A DNA stretch of 64,000 nt from an uncultured Acidobacteriia bacterium (GCA_903929755.1 CAIYVZ010000014.1:62001-126000), one strand, 5' to 3'; positions 52,495 to 62,593 are shown, counted from the stretch's first letter. The notes: generated by a model not told the origin, from the sequence alone. Numbers and translations: made by a program.

Positions 52495-55400
52495 ATGCGA
52501 AAACCAATACTGTTGGTGTCTGGTTTGCTGTTACTGGCTGCGGGATTACAGGGTCAGTCGACCTTTGGGGTGGTGGTGGGCTCGGTGAAAGATCCGTCGG
52601 GGGCTGTGGTTGGCGGGGCGGGCATTACTTTGACGAATACGGGTGAGAACGTGGCCCGGGACACTAAGTCGACGGCTGACGGGAGTTATGAGTTTCAAAA
52701 TGTTAAGGCAGGGACTTATACGGTAGCGGTGAAGAGCGCGGGGTTCCGGACGTTTGCTTCGGGGACGGTGGAACTGGTGGCGCGGCAGACGTTGCGGGTG
52801 GATGCGACGATGCAGGTGGGCGATATTTCGGAGACCGTAACGGTGGAATCCAATGCGGGGGTGATTGCCACGGATTCGGCGGCGATTGCGCAATCTTTGA
52901 GCAGCGAGAAAGTGCTTTCTTTGCCCGCGAATGTTCGCGCAGGCGGGAGCACGACACCTTATAACCTGATCGCAACGTTGCCTGGCGTGCAGCCGGACAA
53001 CGGCAACGGTTTCTCGATTCAGGGCGGGCTACCGGCGCAGACGGAGACCAGTGTAGACGGGATTTCGATTACGAATGTGACGGGCAACAGTCCGAACCGG
53101 AATCTGTTTCCTTCGGTGGAATCGATTGCCGAAATTCGGGTGCAGGGTGTGGGCAACGGGGCGGAATACGGGGCTCCGGGCGATATTACGACGACATCGA
53201 AGAGCGGGACGAATGAGATTCACGGGGCGGGCTTTTGGTATCACCAGAACAGGGCCTTTGACGCTTTGAGCTTCGGTCAAACTTCGTTGCCGGCGAAGGT
53301 GGGCAATACGTTTGGCGGGACTTTGGGCGGTCCGGTGCTGATTCCGAAAATCTATAACGGCAAGAACCGGACGTTCTTCTTCTTTACGTGGGAAGGGTTC
53401 CGTTTGCCGCGGCAGACGACGATTCAGAACAGTGTTCCGACGGCGGCGATGCGGGCGGGTGATTTCTCGGGCGAAGGCATTACGCTGCGGGATCCGTTTT
53501 CGGGAACTCCGTATCCGGGGAATAAGCTGCCGGTATCGGTGATCAACAAGGTTGCGACGGCTGTGATTCCGTTCTATCCGGTGCCGAATATTGGGGCGGG
53601 GGTAAAGTCGGCGGCCTCGAACTTTGTGGATAACCGGAGTTCGAAGGTGACGTCGGACCAGTACGATGTGCGGCTGGATCATCAGTTCAATTCGAAGCAC
53701 TCGATCTTTGGACGGTACACGCAGAAATGGAATTCAGCGGACAGTCCGAACAGTCTGCTGCTGCCGGCGGATTCGGGTTACACGGATCACCAGCAGGCGG
53801 TGGTGAGCTACACGGCGACGCTGCGGCCGAATTTGCTGAATGAGTTTCGGGGCGGAATTTCGTATGCGCCATCGGGTGCAAGCTTCCCGTTTGACGGACG
53901 AACGTTCACGAACAATCTGGGGCTGCAGGATATCCAGAAAGACATTTTCTTCAATGCGCTGCCGGCTTTTTCGATTTCGAATCTGACTTCGTTTTCGAAG
54001 GGGCGGCCGGGGCAGGGTGCGTCCTGGACGACGCAGCTGCTGGACAACGTGACGTGGATTAAGGGCAGGCACACGATTAAGACGGGCGTGGATATCCGGA
54101 CGCTGCGGGCGCAGTCGAACCTGGGGTTCACGACGGGGGATAACTACGGCGATTACAACTTTACGGGGAACTTCACGGGGTCACCGTGGGGCGATTTCCT
54201 GATGGGCGCGCCGGCGAGCACGCAGATTGCGGTGGTGGTTTCGGATAACGACGGGCGGGCGACGCATTACAAGTCGTACGTGCAGGATACGTTCCGGGCG
54301 ACGCAGAAGCTGACGGTGGATGTGGGAATTCGGTGGGAGTTTCAGCCGGGGTACCACGATGCGGGGCTGAATGTGGCGAACTTTGACCGGACGGTGGCGC
54401 GGACGGGGCAGGTGATTATTCCGACGGACCCACAGGCCTTGAAACTGGTGGCATCGGCGACGTTGCTGGCGGTGAACGCGTGTCCGGCGGCGGCGATTGG
54501 CGGGGTGGCGTGCACTCCGTTTGTAACGGCTTCGGCGGCGGGGCTGCCGGAGGGTCTGCGGAAGAATTATGCGAAGGAGTTTTTGCCGCGGTTGGGGCTG
54601 GCTTACCGGCTGAATGACAAGACGACGATCCGGGCGAATTTTGGGGACTACGACATGATCCTGCTGGGGTCGGTGTTCTTCTCGCTGACGGGGACGGTAC
54701 AGAGCGATGTGCGGTCGTTCAACAATGTGGGCGCGGATGGGAAGCCGGTGTTCCTGCTGCCGCAGACGCGGACGCCGGGGTCGGGGATCAAGGCGGGGTC
54801 GTTGGGGACGTTCCAGTTCCGGACGGCGAACCAGATCGATTTCCATCCTCCGTACATGCTGCAGTGGGGTTTGTCGGTGGACCGGCAGTTGACGAACAGC
54901 ATGGGGCTGCGGGTTTCGTATATTGCGAACCGTGGAGTGCAGTTGCCGTGGGCACCGGATCTGAATCAGCCGCAGGCTTCGACGTCGTTTTACAGCCAGA
55001 GATCGGCGAACGACCGGCCGTTCCCGTTCTGGGATTTGATTTACAGCCGGGATTCGGGCGCGAACTCGATTTATCAGGCGCTGCAGGCGGAAATGACGCG
55101 GCGGTTCCGGAAGGGCCTGTCGTTCACAACGGCTTATACGCTGGCGAAACATCTGGCGGACAACGCGGGGCCGAATCCTTCGGGTTATGCGGGGGAGACG
55201 GGCGGCGGACGAGTGACGAACTCGCTGGACAGGCGTGCGGACCGGGGCGACGTTTATGCGACGCGGCGGCATCGTGCGATTACGACGCTGGTTTATGAGT
55301 TACCGGTGGGACGGAAGCATCAGTTTCTGGGTGGTGTGAGCAAGGGCGTGGATGCGGTGATTGGCGGGTGGAGTGTGTCGTCGATTGTAACGATGCAGTC

Positions 55401-55890
55401 GGGGGCGTTTTTGACGCCGACGATGAGTGGCGGGGATCCTTCGGGGACGAATGCTCCGAACCGCGGTACGCAGCGGCCGGACCGGCTTGCGAGTGGCAGT
55501 TTGGCGAATCCGACGGCGGATATGTGGCTGGACCGGAACGCGTTTGTATGTCCGGGACGGACGGTGGGCGCGAACCAGTTCAACTGCGCGGTTGGCGTGG
55601 TACCGGGGCGCGATGCGGCGCCGCTGGGGCGGTTCGGAAATTCGGGCGTGGGCATAGTGGTGGGCCCGGGCACGTTTACGTGGAATGCGGGTATGTCGAA
55701 GAAGGTTGCGTTGACGGAGAAGCTGGGGTTGAAGCTGGAAGGCACGTTTACCAATGTGACGAACCGGCTGAATCTGGGGGATCCGCAGTTGAATATTACG
55801 AATAACAGCTTTGGGAAGATTACCAGTGGGCGCGGCGTGGATTTTGGCGGCGGGCGGACTGGTCAGGTATCTTTGCGGCTTGAGTTCTAG
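52495..55890 (+). CDS. TonB-dependent receptor with carboxypeptidase-regulatory N-domain
   Basis: The product of about 1131 residues starts at ATG 52495, preceded by GGGAG. It has a signal peptide (MRKPILLVSGLLLLAAGLQG), a carboxypeptidase-regulatory domain (about 25-105, 'VGSVKDPSGAVVGGAGITL'), a plug with 'SVDGISITNVTGNSP' and 'GTNEIHGAGFWYHQNRAFD', and a large beta-barrel ending in an aromatic residue (…RLEF). An upstream in-frame extension belongs to a toxin remnant. The substrate is unknown. A terminator follows, and a second receptor of the same type lies 300 bases downstream. Confidence 0.88.
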   Translation: MRKPILLVSGLLLLAAGLQGQSTFGVVVGSVKDPSGAVVGGAGITLTNTGENVARDTKSTADGSYEFQNVKAGTYTVAVKSAGFRTFASGTVELVARQTLRVDATMQVGDISETVTVESNAGVIATDSAAIAQSLSSEKVLSLPANVRAGGSTTPYNLIATLPGVQPDNGNGFSIQGGLPAQTETSVDGISITNVTGNSPNRNLFPSVESIAEIRVQGVGNGAEYGAPGDITTTSKSGTNEIHGAGFWYHQNRAFDALSFGQTSLPAKVGNTFGGTLGGPVLIPKIYNGKNRTFFFFTWEGFRLPRQTTIQNSVPTAAMRAGDFSGEGITLRDPFSGTPYPGNKLPVSVINKVATAVIPFYPVPNIGAGVKSAASNFVDNRSSKVTSDQYDVRLDHQFNSKHSIFGRYTQKWNSADSPNSLLLPADSGYTDHQQAVVSYTATLRPNLLNEFRGGISYAPSGASFPFDGRTFTNNLGLQDIQKDIFFNALPAFSISNLTSFSKGRPGQGASWTTQLLDNVTWIKGRHTIKTGVDIRTLRAQSNLGFTTGDNYGDYNFTGNFTGSPWGDFLMGAPASTQIAVVVSDNDGRATHYKSYVQDTFRATQKLTVDVGIRWEFQPGYHDAGLNVANFDRTVARTGQVIIPTDPQALKLVASATLLAVNACPAAAIGGVACTPFVTASAAGLPEGLRKNYAKEFLPRLGLAYRLNDKTTIRANFGDYDMILLGSVFFSLTGTVQSDVRSFNNVGADGKPVFLLPQTRTPGSGIKAGSLGTFQFRTANQIDFHPPYMLQWGLSVDRQLTNSMGLRVSYIANRGVQLPWAPDLNQPQASTSFYSQRSANDRPFPFWDLIYSRDSGANSIYQALQAEMTRRFRKGLSFTTAYTLAKHLADNAGPNPSGYAGETGGGRVTNSLDRRADRGDVYATRRHRAITTLVYELPVGRKHQFLGGVSKGVDAVIGGWSVSSIVTMQSGAFLTPTMSGGDPSGTNAPNRGTQRPDRLASGSLANPTADMWLDRNAFVCPGRTVGANQFNCAVGVVPGRDAAPLGRFGNSGVGIVVGPGTFTWNAGMSKKVALTEKLGLKLEGTFTNVTNRLNLGDPQLNITNNSFGKITSGRGVDFGGGRTGQVSLRLEF

Positions 55891-55925
55891 GCGACTGGAA
55901 TTTTAGAGTTTGGTTGGTTTGATGG

Positions 55926-55961
55926 GGCCGGCTTCCTTTGGGGAGCCGGCCTTATTCATTT
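55926..55961 (+). terminator. terminator after the first tandem receptor gene
   Basis: GGCCGGCTTCC (55926-55936) pairs with GGGAGCCGGCC (55941-55951) around a TTTG loop with one wobble, followed by TTATTCATTT. It lies 36 bases after the receptor stop. The remainder of the gap to 56187 shows no supported gene; a few short frames on the minus strand have no recognisable similarity. Confidence 0.8.
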
Positions 55962-56187
55962 CAGCGGCGAGGGGGGAGGTTTTGGTGAAGCCGTGGTTGA
56001 AGCCGCCATCGTGACCCTGGAGGTAGCCAACCGTTGTTGGGGCACGGCTAAAAATGGCAATATTCGACCGCGTGTTAAGATCGGGGTAGTTCAGGCGAGT
56101 TTTTCCTTCCTGGCCCTGTCGCCTCTTTTGCACCCAGTCAACTGTGCACCTGCGTTTATTCGCGTGCCTGAATGACAGGAGAGCAAG

Positions 56188-59100
56188 ATGAGGCATTTTT
56201 CTTTTACAGTTTTGATAGGTAGTTTACTGGCATTGGCAGCGGCGGGTCCGATTTGTGGGCAGACGTTCCGGGGGGCGATCAGCGGGCAAGTGGAAGACCC
56301 TTCGGGCGCGGTTTTGGCGGAGACGAAGATTGTGGCAACCAATGCGGGAACCGGGTTTTCCCGGGCCACGTTGACGGGCACTTCGGGCGAGTTTTCGTTG
56401 CCGGATCTTCCTCCCGGCAGCTATGCGGTAACGGCTTCGAAAGTCGGCTTCAGCGAACAGAAGAGCCAGGTGGAAGTGGCGGTCTCGCGAGTGTCCGCAA
56501 TTACGTTTAAGCTGGGCCTGGCTTCACAGGCCTCTACGGTTTCAGTGGAAGCATCGGTGGGGACGATTGAGACTTCATCGACCACGATTACGGGGGTGGT
56601 GGGCAGTAAGACGGTCAGTGACCTGCCGATGAACGGGCGCGATTTCCGGCAGATGATTAAGCTGGCTCCGGGCGTTTCGCCTGCGACGACCTCGATCAAC
56701 GGCGGCAGGACGCGTGGCAATAACTACATGATTGACGGGGCGGACAACAATGACGGCTTCCAGAATGCTGCGGCGGTGAATCAGGGAGGGGTGGCCGGGA
56801 TTGCGGGCACGCTGTTGCCGGTGGAAGCTGTGGACCAGTTTTCTGTGGCGACGAATGGCAGCGCGGAGATGGGACGGAATGGCGGCGGGGTGGTGAACAT
56901 CGTGATCAAGAGCGGCACGAATGAGCTGCACGGGTCAGCGTTCTACTTCAACAGAAATGAGTATTTTGCGGCGAATACGCCGCTGGCTCCGGCCGGGGCG
57001 AAGGTTCGGCGGATTCGGAATCAGCAGGGTGGATTCTCGGTGGGCGGACCGATTCTGAAGAACAAGACTTTCTACTTTCTGACGGGGGAGTACCAGATTG
57101 CGGATGCATCGAATGCGACGGCGGTAACGACGCTTTCTCCCGCGTGGATTGCACAGGGGCAGACGATTCTGAGTTCGTTTGGGATTGCGCAGAATCCGGT
57201 GACAGCGAAGCTGGTGAATTTCTGGCCGGACCGGGTGCGGACGGGCGGGGCTGTGGTGAATAACTTCTTCTCGCAGGATCCGAACACCTACAACAGTTAC
57301 AACGGCATTGTGAAGATTGACCATTCATTTAACTCTGCGAATTCGCTGAGTGTGCGGTACTACGGCGGGACAGGCACGCAGAAGGCGGTGGTGGATTCGC
57401 TGGCTCCGTTTCAGGAGTACTTCCAGGTTGCGCCGAGCCACATGCACAACGTGGCGGTAGCGCTGACGAGCGTGCTCTCGCCGCGGATGGTGAACAACCT
57501 GGTGCTGGGCGCGAATTACTTCCTGCAGACGTTTAACGATCTGGATACGAGTCCGAACCCGATTGCGGCGGGGCTGAATACGGGGGTGACGGCGGGAACG
57601 CTGGCGGGGTCGCCGACGATCCGTGTTTCAGGTTTTGCAACCGCCGGGGCGACGCAGCCGCTGGGCCGGATCGACACGACGGGACACCTGACGGATACGC
57701 TGAGCTGGACGCTGGGCAAGCATCAGTTGAAGATCGGCGGGGAGTATCGCCGGGCTTTGCTGGATATTTTCTACGACTCGAATGCGCGCGGAACGTTCAC
57801 GTTCGACGGGACGCGGGGACCGTGGGCAACGAGTTCGGCTTACTCTTCGCAGCAGAGAGCTCTGGCGGATTTCCTGGCAGGCTATGTAACGAATTCAAGT
57901 GGGGCGACGATTGTGCGTCCGGCTCCGGGTGTGAAGGTTACGGGCAGCTTCCTGCAAAGAGATTACACGCAGAATTCGTTTGACTGGTTTGTGCATGACA
58001 ACTGGCAGGTAACGCAGACACTGGCGGTAAATTTTGGGATGCGGTATTCGTATCTGGGGCCGCTGGGCGATAAGAAGCAGCTGATAACGACGTTTATTCC
58101 TGGCCAGGGGATTGTGGGCCCGGGGCATGGTTTGAGCGCGCTGTATCAGCGAGACTTGAATAACTTTGCGCCTCGGCTGGGCTTTGCGTGGCAGCCGTTG
58201 AAGGGCAAAGCTACGGTGATTCGCGGCGGGTACGGGATCTTCTACGATGTACCGGCGGTGGCGTTCTTTGCGGCGAATACGGGCGGCGGGAATGGCGGCG
58301 CGGCGGGCGTGAATGCGAATCCGGGCGGGGCGTTGCCGATCTACTCGCTGAGTGCGCCTCCGAACGTGACCCTGCAGTCGGGCGTTGATCCGTGGGCAAG
58401 CGCGACGGTACCGATTTTGGGAGTGCTGAGCGTGAATCAGAATCTGCGGACGCCTTATGTGCAGAACCTGAACTTCAATGTGCAGCAGGGTTTGTGGAAG
58501 GGCGGACTGTTGCAGGCGGGGTATGTGTCGAGCCTGGGACGGAAGCTGATCTACACGCGGAACATAAATGCGGCGGTGCCGGGGGCGGGGACGGTGCAGT
58601 CACGGCGTCCGTTTGCGGCGCAGTATCCGACGCTGGGTTCGATTAACCAGGTGGAGTCGGGTACGAGTTCGGACTACCATTCGCTGCAGATGCAGTTCAC
58701 GCAGAAGCTGTGGACGGGGCTGACGGTGAACTTCAACTACACGTGGGGCCACGCGATTGATACGGCATCGGAAGCGCGGAGCGTGGTGCCGAGCTACAGC
58801 GCGAATCTGCGGCTGGACCGGGGCAACTCGGATTTCGATACGCGGCATATTGTGACGACGTTTGTGAGCTGGCAGATTCCGACGATGACGCAGCACTTGA
58901 AGAAGCTGACGTCGGGGTGGCAGCTGAATGCGCTGGCAACGGCGCATACGGGGCTGCCGATACTGTTCCGTGCGGGCACGGATGTGAATGGAGACGGGGA
59001 CACGTTTGACCGGATGAATCTGGTGGGCGACCCGTTTGCCAATGTGCCGGGGACGACGAGTGCGACGAGCCGGGTATGGGTAAATAAGGCTGCGTTTGCG

Positions 59101-59394
59101 GCGGCGCCGGCGGGGACGCTGGGGAATCTGGGTCGGAACGCGATCTTTGGACCGGGGTTCTTCAGCATCGATCCTTCGCTGTTTAAGGAAGTAGCGGTGA
59201 CGGAGAGGATTCGGGCTCAGTTCCGGGTGGAAGTATTCAATGTTCTGAACTGGACGAACTTCGCGAATCCGACAGCGACTTTCAATTCGGGCAGCTTTGG
59301 CACGATTTCGAATACGCGGAATGGTGGCGGGGCGCCGGGGTTGGGTTTTGGGGAGCCGCGGAATGCTCAGGTAGCTTTGAAATTGCTCTGGTAA
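56188..59394 (+). CDS. TonB-dependent receptor with carboxypeptidase-regulatory N-domain
   Basis: The 1068-residue product has a signal peptide (MRHFSFTVLIGSLLALAAAG), a carboxypeptidase-regulatory domain ('ISGQVEDPSGAVLAETKIV'), a plug with 'DLPMNGRDFRQMIKLAPGVSP' region and 'NNYMIDGADNNDGFQNA', and a long beta-barrel ending …LKLLW. The 'NGRDF' motif is typical of acidobacterial receptors. An AGGAGA site is seven bases before the ATG. It is a distant relative of the preceding receptor, not a recent duplicate, as their sequences differ widely. Confidence 0.9.
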   Translation: MRHFSFTVLIGSLLALAAAGPICGQTFRGAISGQVEDPSGAVLAETKIVATNAGTGFSRATLTGTSGEFSLPDLPPGSYAVTASKVGFSEQKSQVEVAVSRVSAITFKLGLASQASTVSVEASVGTIETSSTTITGVVGSKTVSDLPMNGRDFRQMIKLAPGVSPATTSINGGRTRGNNYMIDGADNNDGFQNAAAVNQGGVAGIAGTLLPVEAVDQFSVATNGSAEMGRNGGGVVNIVIKSGTNELHGSAFYFNRNEYFAANTPLAPAGAKVRRIRNQQGGFSVGGPILKNKTFYFLTGEYQIADASNATAVTTLSPAWIAQGQTILSSFGIAQNPVTAKLVNFWPDRVRTGGAVVNNFFSQDPNTYNSYNGIVKIDHSFNSANSLSVRYYGGTGTQKAVVDSLAPFQEYFQVAPSHMHNVAVALTSVLSPRMVNNLVLGANYFLQTFNDLDTSPNPIAAGLNTGVTAGTLAGSPTIRVSGFATAGATQPLGRIDTTGHLTDTLSWTLGKHQLKIGGEYRRALLDIFYDSNARGTFTFDGTRGPWATSSAYSSQQRALADFLAGYVTNSSGATIVRPAPGVKVTGSFLQRDYTQNSFDWFVHDNWQVTQTLAVNFGMRYSYLGPLGDKKQLITTFIPGQGIVGPGHGLSALYQRDLNNFAPRLGFAWQPLKGKATVIRGGYGIFYDVPAVAFFAANTGGGNGGAAGVNANPGGALPIYSLSAPPNVTLQSGVDPWASATVPILGVLSVNQNLRTPYVQNLNFNVQQGLWKGGLLQAGYVSSLGRKLIYTRNINAAVPGAGTVQSRRPFAAQYPTLGSINQVESGTSSDYHSLQMQFTQKLWTGLTVNFNYTWGHAIDTASEARSVVPSYSANLRLDRGNSDFDTRHIVTTFVSWQIPTMTQHLKKLTSGWQLNALATAHTGLPILFRAGTDVNGDGDTFDRMNLVGDPFANVPGTTSATSRVWVNKAAFAAAPAGTLGNLGRNAIFGPGFFSIDPSLFKEVAVTERIRAQFRVEVFNVLNWTNFANPTATFNSGSFGTISNTRNGGGAPGLGFGEPRNAQVALKLLW

Positions 59395-59435
59395 CCAGTT
59401 TGGAGCAAACCAGTTGGAGCAAGCGAGGTGGGAGC

Positions 59436-59474
59436 AAAAAAAGGGGCAGTGCGGAAGTTCGCGCTGCCCTTTTT
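59436..59474. terminator. bidirectional terminator between receptor and pit genes
   Basis: GGGCAG-T-GCG (59444-59453) pairs with CGC-G-CTGCCC (59460-59469) around a six-base loop. It is flanked by seven A on the left and five T on the right, so it can terminate transcription from both convergent genes. Confidence 0.88.
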
Positions 59475-59523
59475 GCTTCTGGTGGAACAATGTCTTCGGT
59501 CGAGCCAGGTGCCGAATTGCAGC

Positions 59524-60519
59524 CTAAGCGCCGGGCGCGAACATGCGGACCACGAAGTAGCAGATGGCGGCCACAAAAGCCGAGCAGGGGATGGTGAGAA
59601 CCCAGGCCCAGACGATCTCACCGGCCACGCCCCAGCGAACCGCTTTACGGCGGCTAACAGAACCGACCCCGGCAATGGCACCGGCGATTACATGGGTAGT
59701 GGAGACGGGCAGCCCGAGGAAGGTCGGGAAGAAGATGGAGATAGCGGCTCCGGTTTCGGCGCAGAAACCACTGCGGGGTTTCAGCCGGGTGAGGCGGGAG
59801 CCCATGGTCTTTACAATACGCCAGCCTCCGCTCAGGGTGCCGAGACTGATGGCCGCGCTGGCGCAGCCGATTACCCAGGGTTGAACGTGATTATCGTGCT
59901 GGTATCCGGCGGAAATAAGAAGAGCAGTGATGATGCCCATGGTCTTCTGCGCATCATTGGTGCCGTGGGCACAGCTAAACAGAGCCGAAGAAGCGAGTTG
60001 GAGGTGGCGGAAGTAGCGGTCCGCGCGGGCGGGGGGAGTTCGACGAAACAGCCAGTGAACAACGGCCATGAGGAGATAGGCCAGGACCATGCCCACGATG
60101 GGGGAGACGACGATGAAGGACAGAGTGGTGGGCCATTTGCCCCGAACCAGGCCGGCAAAACCGGCTTTGGCGACTGCGGCACCCGCATAACCACCGATGA
60201 GCGCGTGCGAGGAACTGCTGGGGAGCCCCAACCACCAGGTGGTCAGATTCCAGATAATGGCCCCGGTCAGGCCGGCGAAGACCAGGTGGGGGGTGACGAT
60301 GTGAGCGTCAACATAATCCTTGCTGATGCTGCTGGCGACGCCGGTGCCCAGAAAGAAGGCGGCAACCAGGTTAAAAAATGCGGCCCAGAGAACAGCCTGG
60401 ACGGGCTTCAGAACGCGGGTGGCCACAATGGTGGCGATGGAGTTCGCCGAATCATGGAAACCGTTGATGTAATCGAACAACAGCGCCAGAATGATGACGG
60501 TTATTGCCAGCAGTGTCAT
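59524..60519 (-). CDS. pit: inorganic phosphate transporter, PiT family
   Basis: The 331-residue membrane protein has about ten membrane segments and the PiT signatures 'DYINGFHDSANSIATIVATRV' region near the N-terminus and 'SCAHGTNDAQKTMGII' in the middle, where the GxNDxxK-type site binds phosphate. 'GLPVSTTHVIAGAIAGVG' marks the C-terminal repeat. It takes up phosphate with a cation. It is 12 bases downstream of the DUF47 gene, its usual partner. Confidence 0.95.
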   Translation of the reverse strand: MTLLAITVIILALLFDYINGFHDSANSIATIVATRVLKPVQAVLWAAFFNLVAAFFLGTGVASSISKDYVDAHIVTPHLVFAGLTGAIIWNLTTWWLGLPSSSSHALIGGYAGAAVAKAGFAGLVRGKWPTTLSFIVVSPIVGMVLAYLLMAVVHWLFRRTPPARADRYFRHLQLASSALFSCAHGTNDAQKTMGIITALLISAGYQHDNHVQPWVIGCASAAISLGTLSGGWRIVKTMGSRLTRLKPRSGFCAETGAAISIFFPTFLGLPVSTTHVIAGAIAGVGSVSRRKAVRWGVAGEIVWAWVLTIPCSAFVAAICYFVVRMFAPGA

Positions 60520-60531
60520 GCAGTGCGCAGC

Positions 60532-61146
60532 CTAGCTGTTCTTCACTACGATGGTCTGGAGGATGTCGGCGACATCTTCGCAGCGATCCGTCGCATTTTC
60601 GAGCGTTTCGTAGATCTCTTTGTACTTGACGAGGCGGATGGCATCGGTTTCATGCAGGAACAGATCGCTGACCAGATTCCGGACGGCTTCATCGGCCTTG
60701 TTTTCGAGGCGGTTGATCTCGATGCACTCATCGAGCATGGGCTGGTGACTTTTCAGCCTGCCGACGGCGCTTTGCAGCGATTTACAGCACTCGTGGATGA
60801 TACCGGCCTGATCGACCATACCCTGCGGAATCACGTCGATACGATACGCGGAGAGGCGGAAGGCGGCATCCTCGATGATGTCAAGAACGTCGTCGAGAGC
60901 CGACCCGAGGTTATGTAAATCTTCGGGATCGAGGGGGGTAACGAAAGTCTGATTGAGGCGGATGAAAAGCTGGTGGGTGAGCCGGTCGCCTTCGGCCTCA
61001 ATGCGTTTAATCTCGCCGGCAACGCCAGGCAGGGCCTGCGGTCCGGTAGTCAGAGCCTCAAAAAGAAGACGGGCAGCCTCAACACTGTGTTCAATGTGGG
61101 CTTCCAGTAGATCGAAGAACTTCTCTTCGCGGGGAAATAATCTCAC
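60532..61146 (-). CDS. DUF47/PhoU-like phosphate transport regulator
   Basis: The 204-residue helical protein begins 'MRLFPREEKFFDLLEAHIE', the DUF47 signature, and contains 'IEAEGDRLTHQLFIRLNQTF' and 'EDLHNLGSALDDVLDIIED', related to PhoU helices. In many bacteria it is encoded next to a PiT transporter and supports its function. The pit gene follows directly. Confidence 0.93.
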   Translation of the reverse strand: MRLFPREEKFFDLLEAHIEHSVEAARLLFEALTTGPQALPGVAGEIKRIEAEGDRLTHQLFIRLNQTFVTPLDPEDLHNLGSALDDVLDIIEDAAFRLSAYRIDVIPQGMVDQAGIIHECCKSLQSAVGRLKSHQPMLDECIEINRLENKADEAVRNLVSDLFLHETDAIRLVKYKEIYETLENATDRCEDVADILQTIVVKNS

Positions 61147-61339
61147 GTGCTCGTCCTCACCTTTTTAGCGCACGAAGTCGTGGCATACGGGGCCAACCCG
61201 AAAATTTCCAATCCCCGGAGAAAGATAAACACAACGGGTAGAACTTTGATGCTAGCAAAGACAGCGCCCCCAACGATGAATATTTGGTTACACTGCTGTT
61301 AAAAAGGGGGAAGAAGCAGCAAATTTTGTACTGGTCCGT

Positions 61340-61345
61340 TAGACT
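61340..61345 (+). promoter_or_regulatory. -10-like box 6 nt before the M20 peptidase gene
   Basis: TAGACT, preceded by CGT, is followed by six bases and then the GTG of the M20 gene. A leaderless transcript is predicted. Confidence 0.5.
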
Positions 61346-61351
61346 GGGAGT

Positions 61352-62593
61352 GTGCCCCCCCATCTGCTGCAAGTAACGGCAACCGCTGGAGATGTGGCGG
61401 CAAGTCCGGGTGTGCGCGAGGCCCTGCAGTGGTTCACGCGTGAGAAGCAGTGGGTGAACGAGATGCACCTGCAGGTATGCCGGGTTCCGGCGCCCACCTT
61501 CATGGAACAGGAGCGCGCCGAGTGGATGAGCTCGACGCTGCGGGGGCTGGGCTGGCACACCTCGATTGACCGGGCCGGCAACGTTTTGGCGGCGCTGGAG
61601 CCAAATCCGCAGGGACAACTGGTAGTGGTAACAGCACACCTGGACACGGTTCTTGCGCCCCGTACGAAAGAGGACATTTCGATTGACCGGGATGGTGATT
61701 TTCGGGGTCCGGGGATCTCGGATAACGGCGCGGGCCTGGCGGCACTGCTGGCAATCGCAAAATCCCTGCGGTCTGTACCGCGACCGGAAGAGCTTTGGGG
61801 ACGTTTACTGCTGGTGGCGAACGTAGGGGAAGAGGGCGAGGGGAATCTGCGAGGGATGCGACACCTTTGTTCGCAACCTGCGCTGGTGGCAAGAATCCGG
61901 GCCATGTTAGTGCTGGACGGTGCGTCGCTGGACCGGATTACGACCCACGCGCTGGGAAGCAGGCGATTCGAGGTAACTTTTTCGGGGACCGGGGGCCACA
62001 GCTGGAGCGATTTCGGAGCCGGTAACCCTGTGCATGCCCTTGCCAGAGCGGTAGCCGCTTTTGTGGATTCGAACCCGCCGGACCCTCGTGCGACGCCGAA
62101 AGTCTCCATCAACGTGGGGATCATTGAAGGCGGCAGCGGGATCAACGCGATTCCGGCGGGGGCCCGGGCGAAGATCGATATCCGGTCTGAGAGCAATGAG
62201 GCGATCGAGGCGCGGATTACGGCGCTGCGGGTGGCGGTGCTGCAGGCGGAAGATGTGGAAAATGTACGGGCTCTGGGCGGATGCCGGGTAACGGCGAAGA
62301 TAAAGGAAATTGGTAATCGCCCGGCCGCCCGGCTGCCGGAATCGGCTGGCCTGCTGGCTGCGGTGCGGGCGACCGATGCGTATTTGGGGGTTCGGGCGCG
62401 CCTGGACTGCTCCTCGACGGATGCCAATATTCCGTTGTCCATGGGCATGGAAGCGCTTTCCATTGGCGCAGGAGGTCAGGGTGGCGGGGCCCACACAACG
62501 CTGGAGTGGTACAACCCGGAGGGTCGGGATCTGGGGCTCAAGCGCGTTTTGCTGACGGCGGCGCTGATGCTGCGAGAGTCAGCAGGCGCATGA
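61352..62593 (+). CDS. M20 family metallopeptidase
   Basis: The 413-residue cytosolic protein has the M20 zinc site: 'VVVTAHLDTVLA' (His and Asp), 'GPGISDNGAGLAALL' (bridging Asp) and 'VGEEGEGNLRGM' (general base Glu and second Glu). 'GGHSWSDFGAGNP' lies in the dimerisation domain, and a C-terminal 'GGGAHTTLEWYN' supplies the last His. It resembles tripeptidases or dipeptidases; the exact substrate is unknown. The GTG start has a -10-like box at 6 bases. The stop overlaps the ATG of the next gene (ATGA). Confidence 0.9.
   Translation: MPPHLLQVTATAGDVAASPGVREALQWFTREKQWVNEMHLQVCRVPAPTFMEQERAEWMSSTLRGLGWHTSIDRAGNVLAALEPNPQGQLVVVTAHLDTVLAPRTKEDISIDRDGDFRGPGISDNGAGLAALLAIAKSLRSVPRPEELWGRLLLVANVGEEGEGNLRGMRHLCSQPALVARIRAMLVLDGASLDRITTHALGSRRFEVTFSGTGGHSWSDFGAGNPVHALARAVAAFVDSNPPDPRATPKVSINVGIIEGGSGINAIPAGARAKIDIRSESNEAIEARITALRVAVLQAEDVENVRALGGCRVTAKIKEIGNRPAARLPESAGLLAAVRATDAYLGVRARLDCSSTDANIPLSMGMEALSIGAGGQGGGAHTTLEWYNPEGRDLGLKRVLLTAALMLRESAGA

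Noticed and set aside
55891-56187. 97-residue minus-strand frame in the gap between the tandem receptors
   Set aside because: No ribosome site, no family, overlaps the receptor terminator; probably chance.
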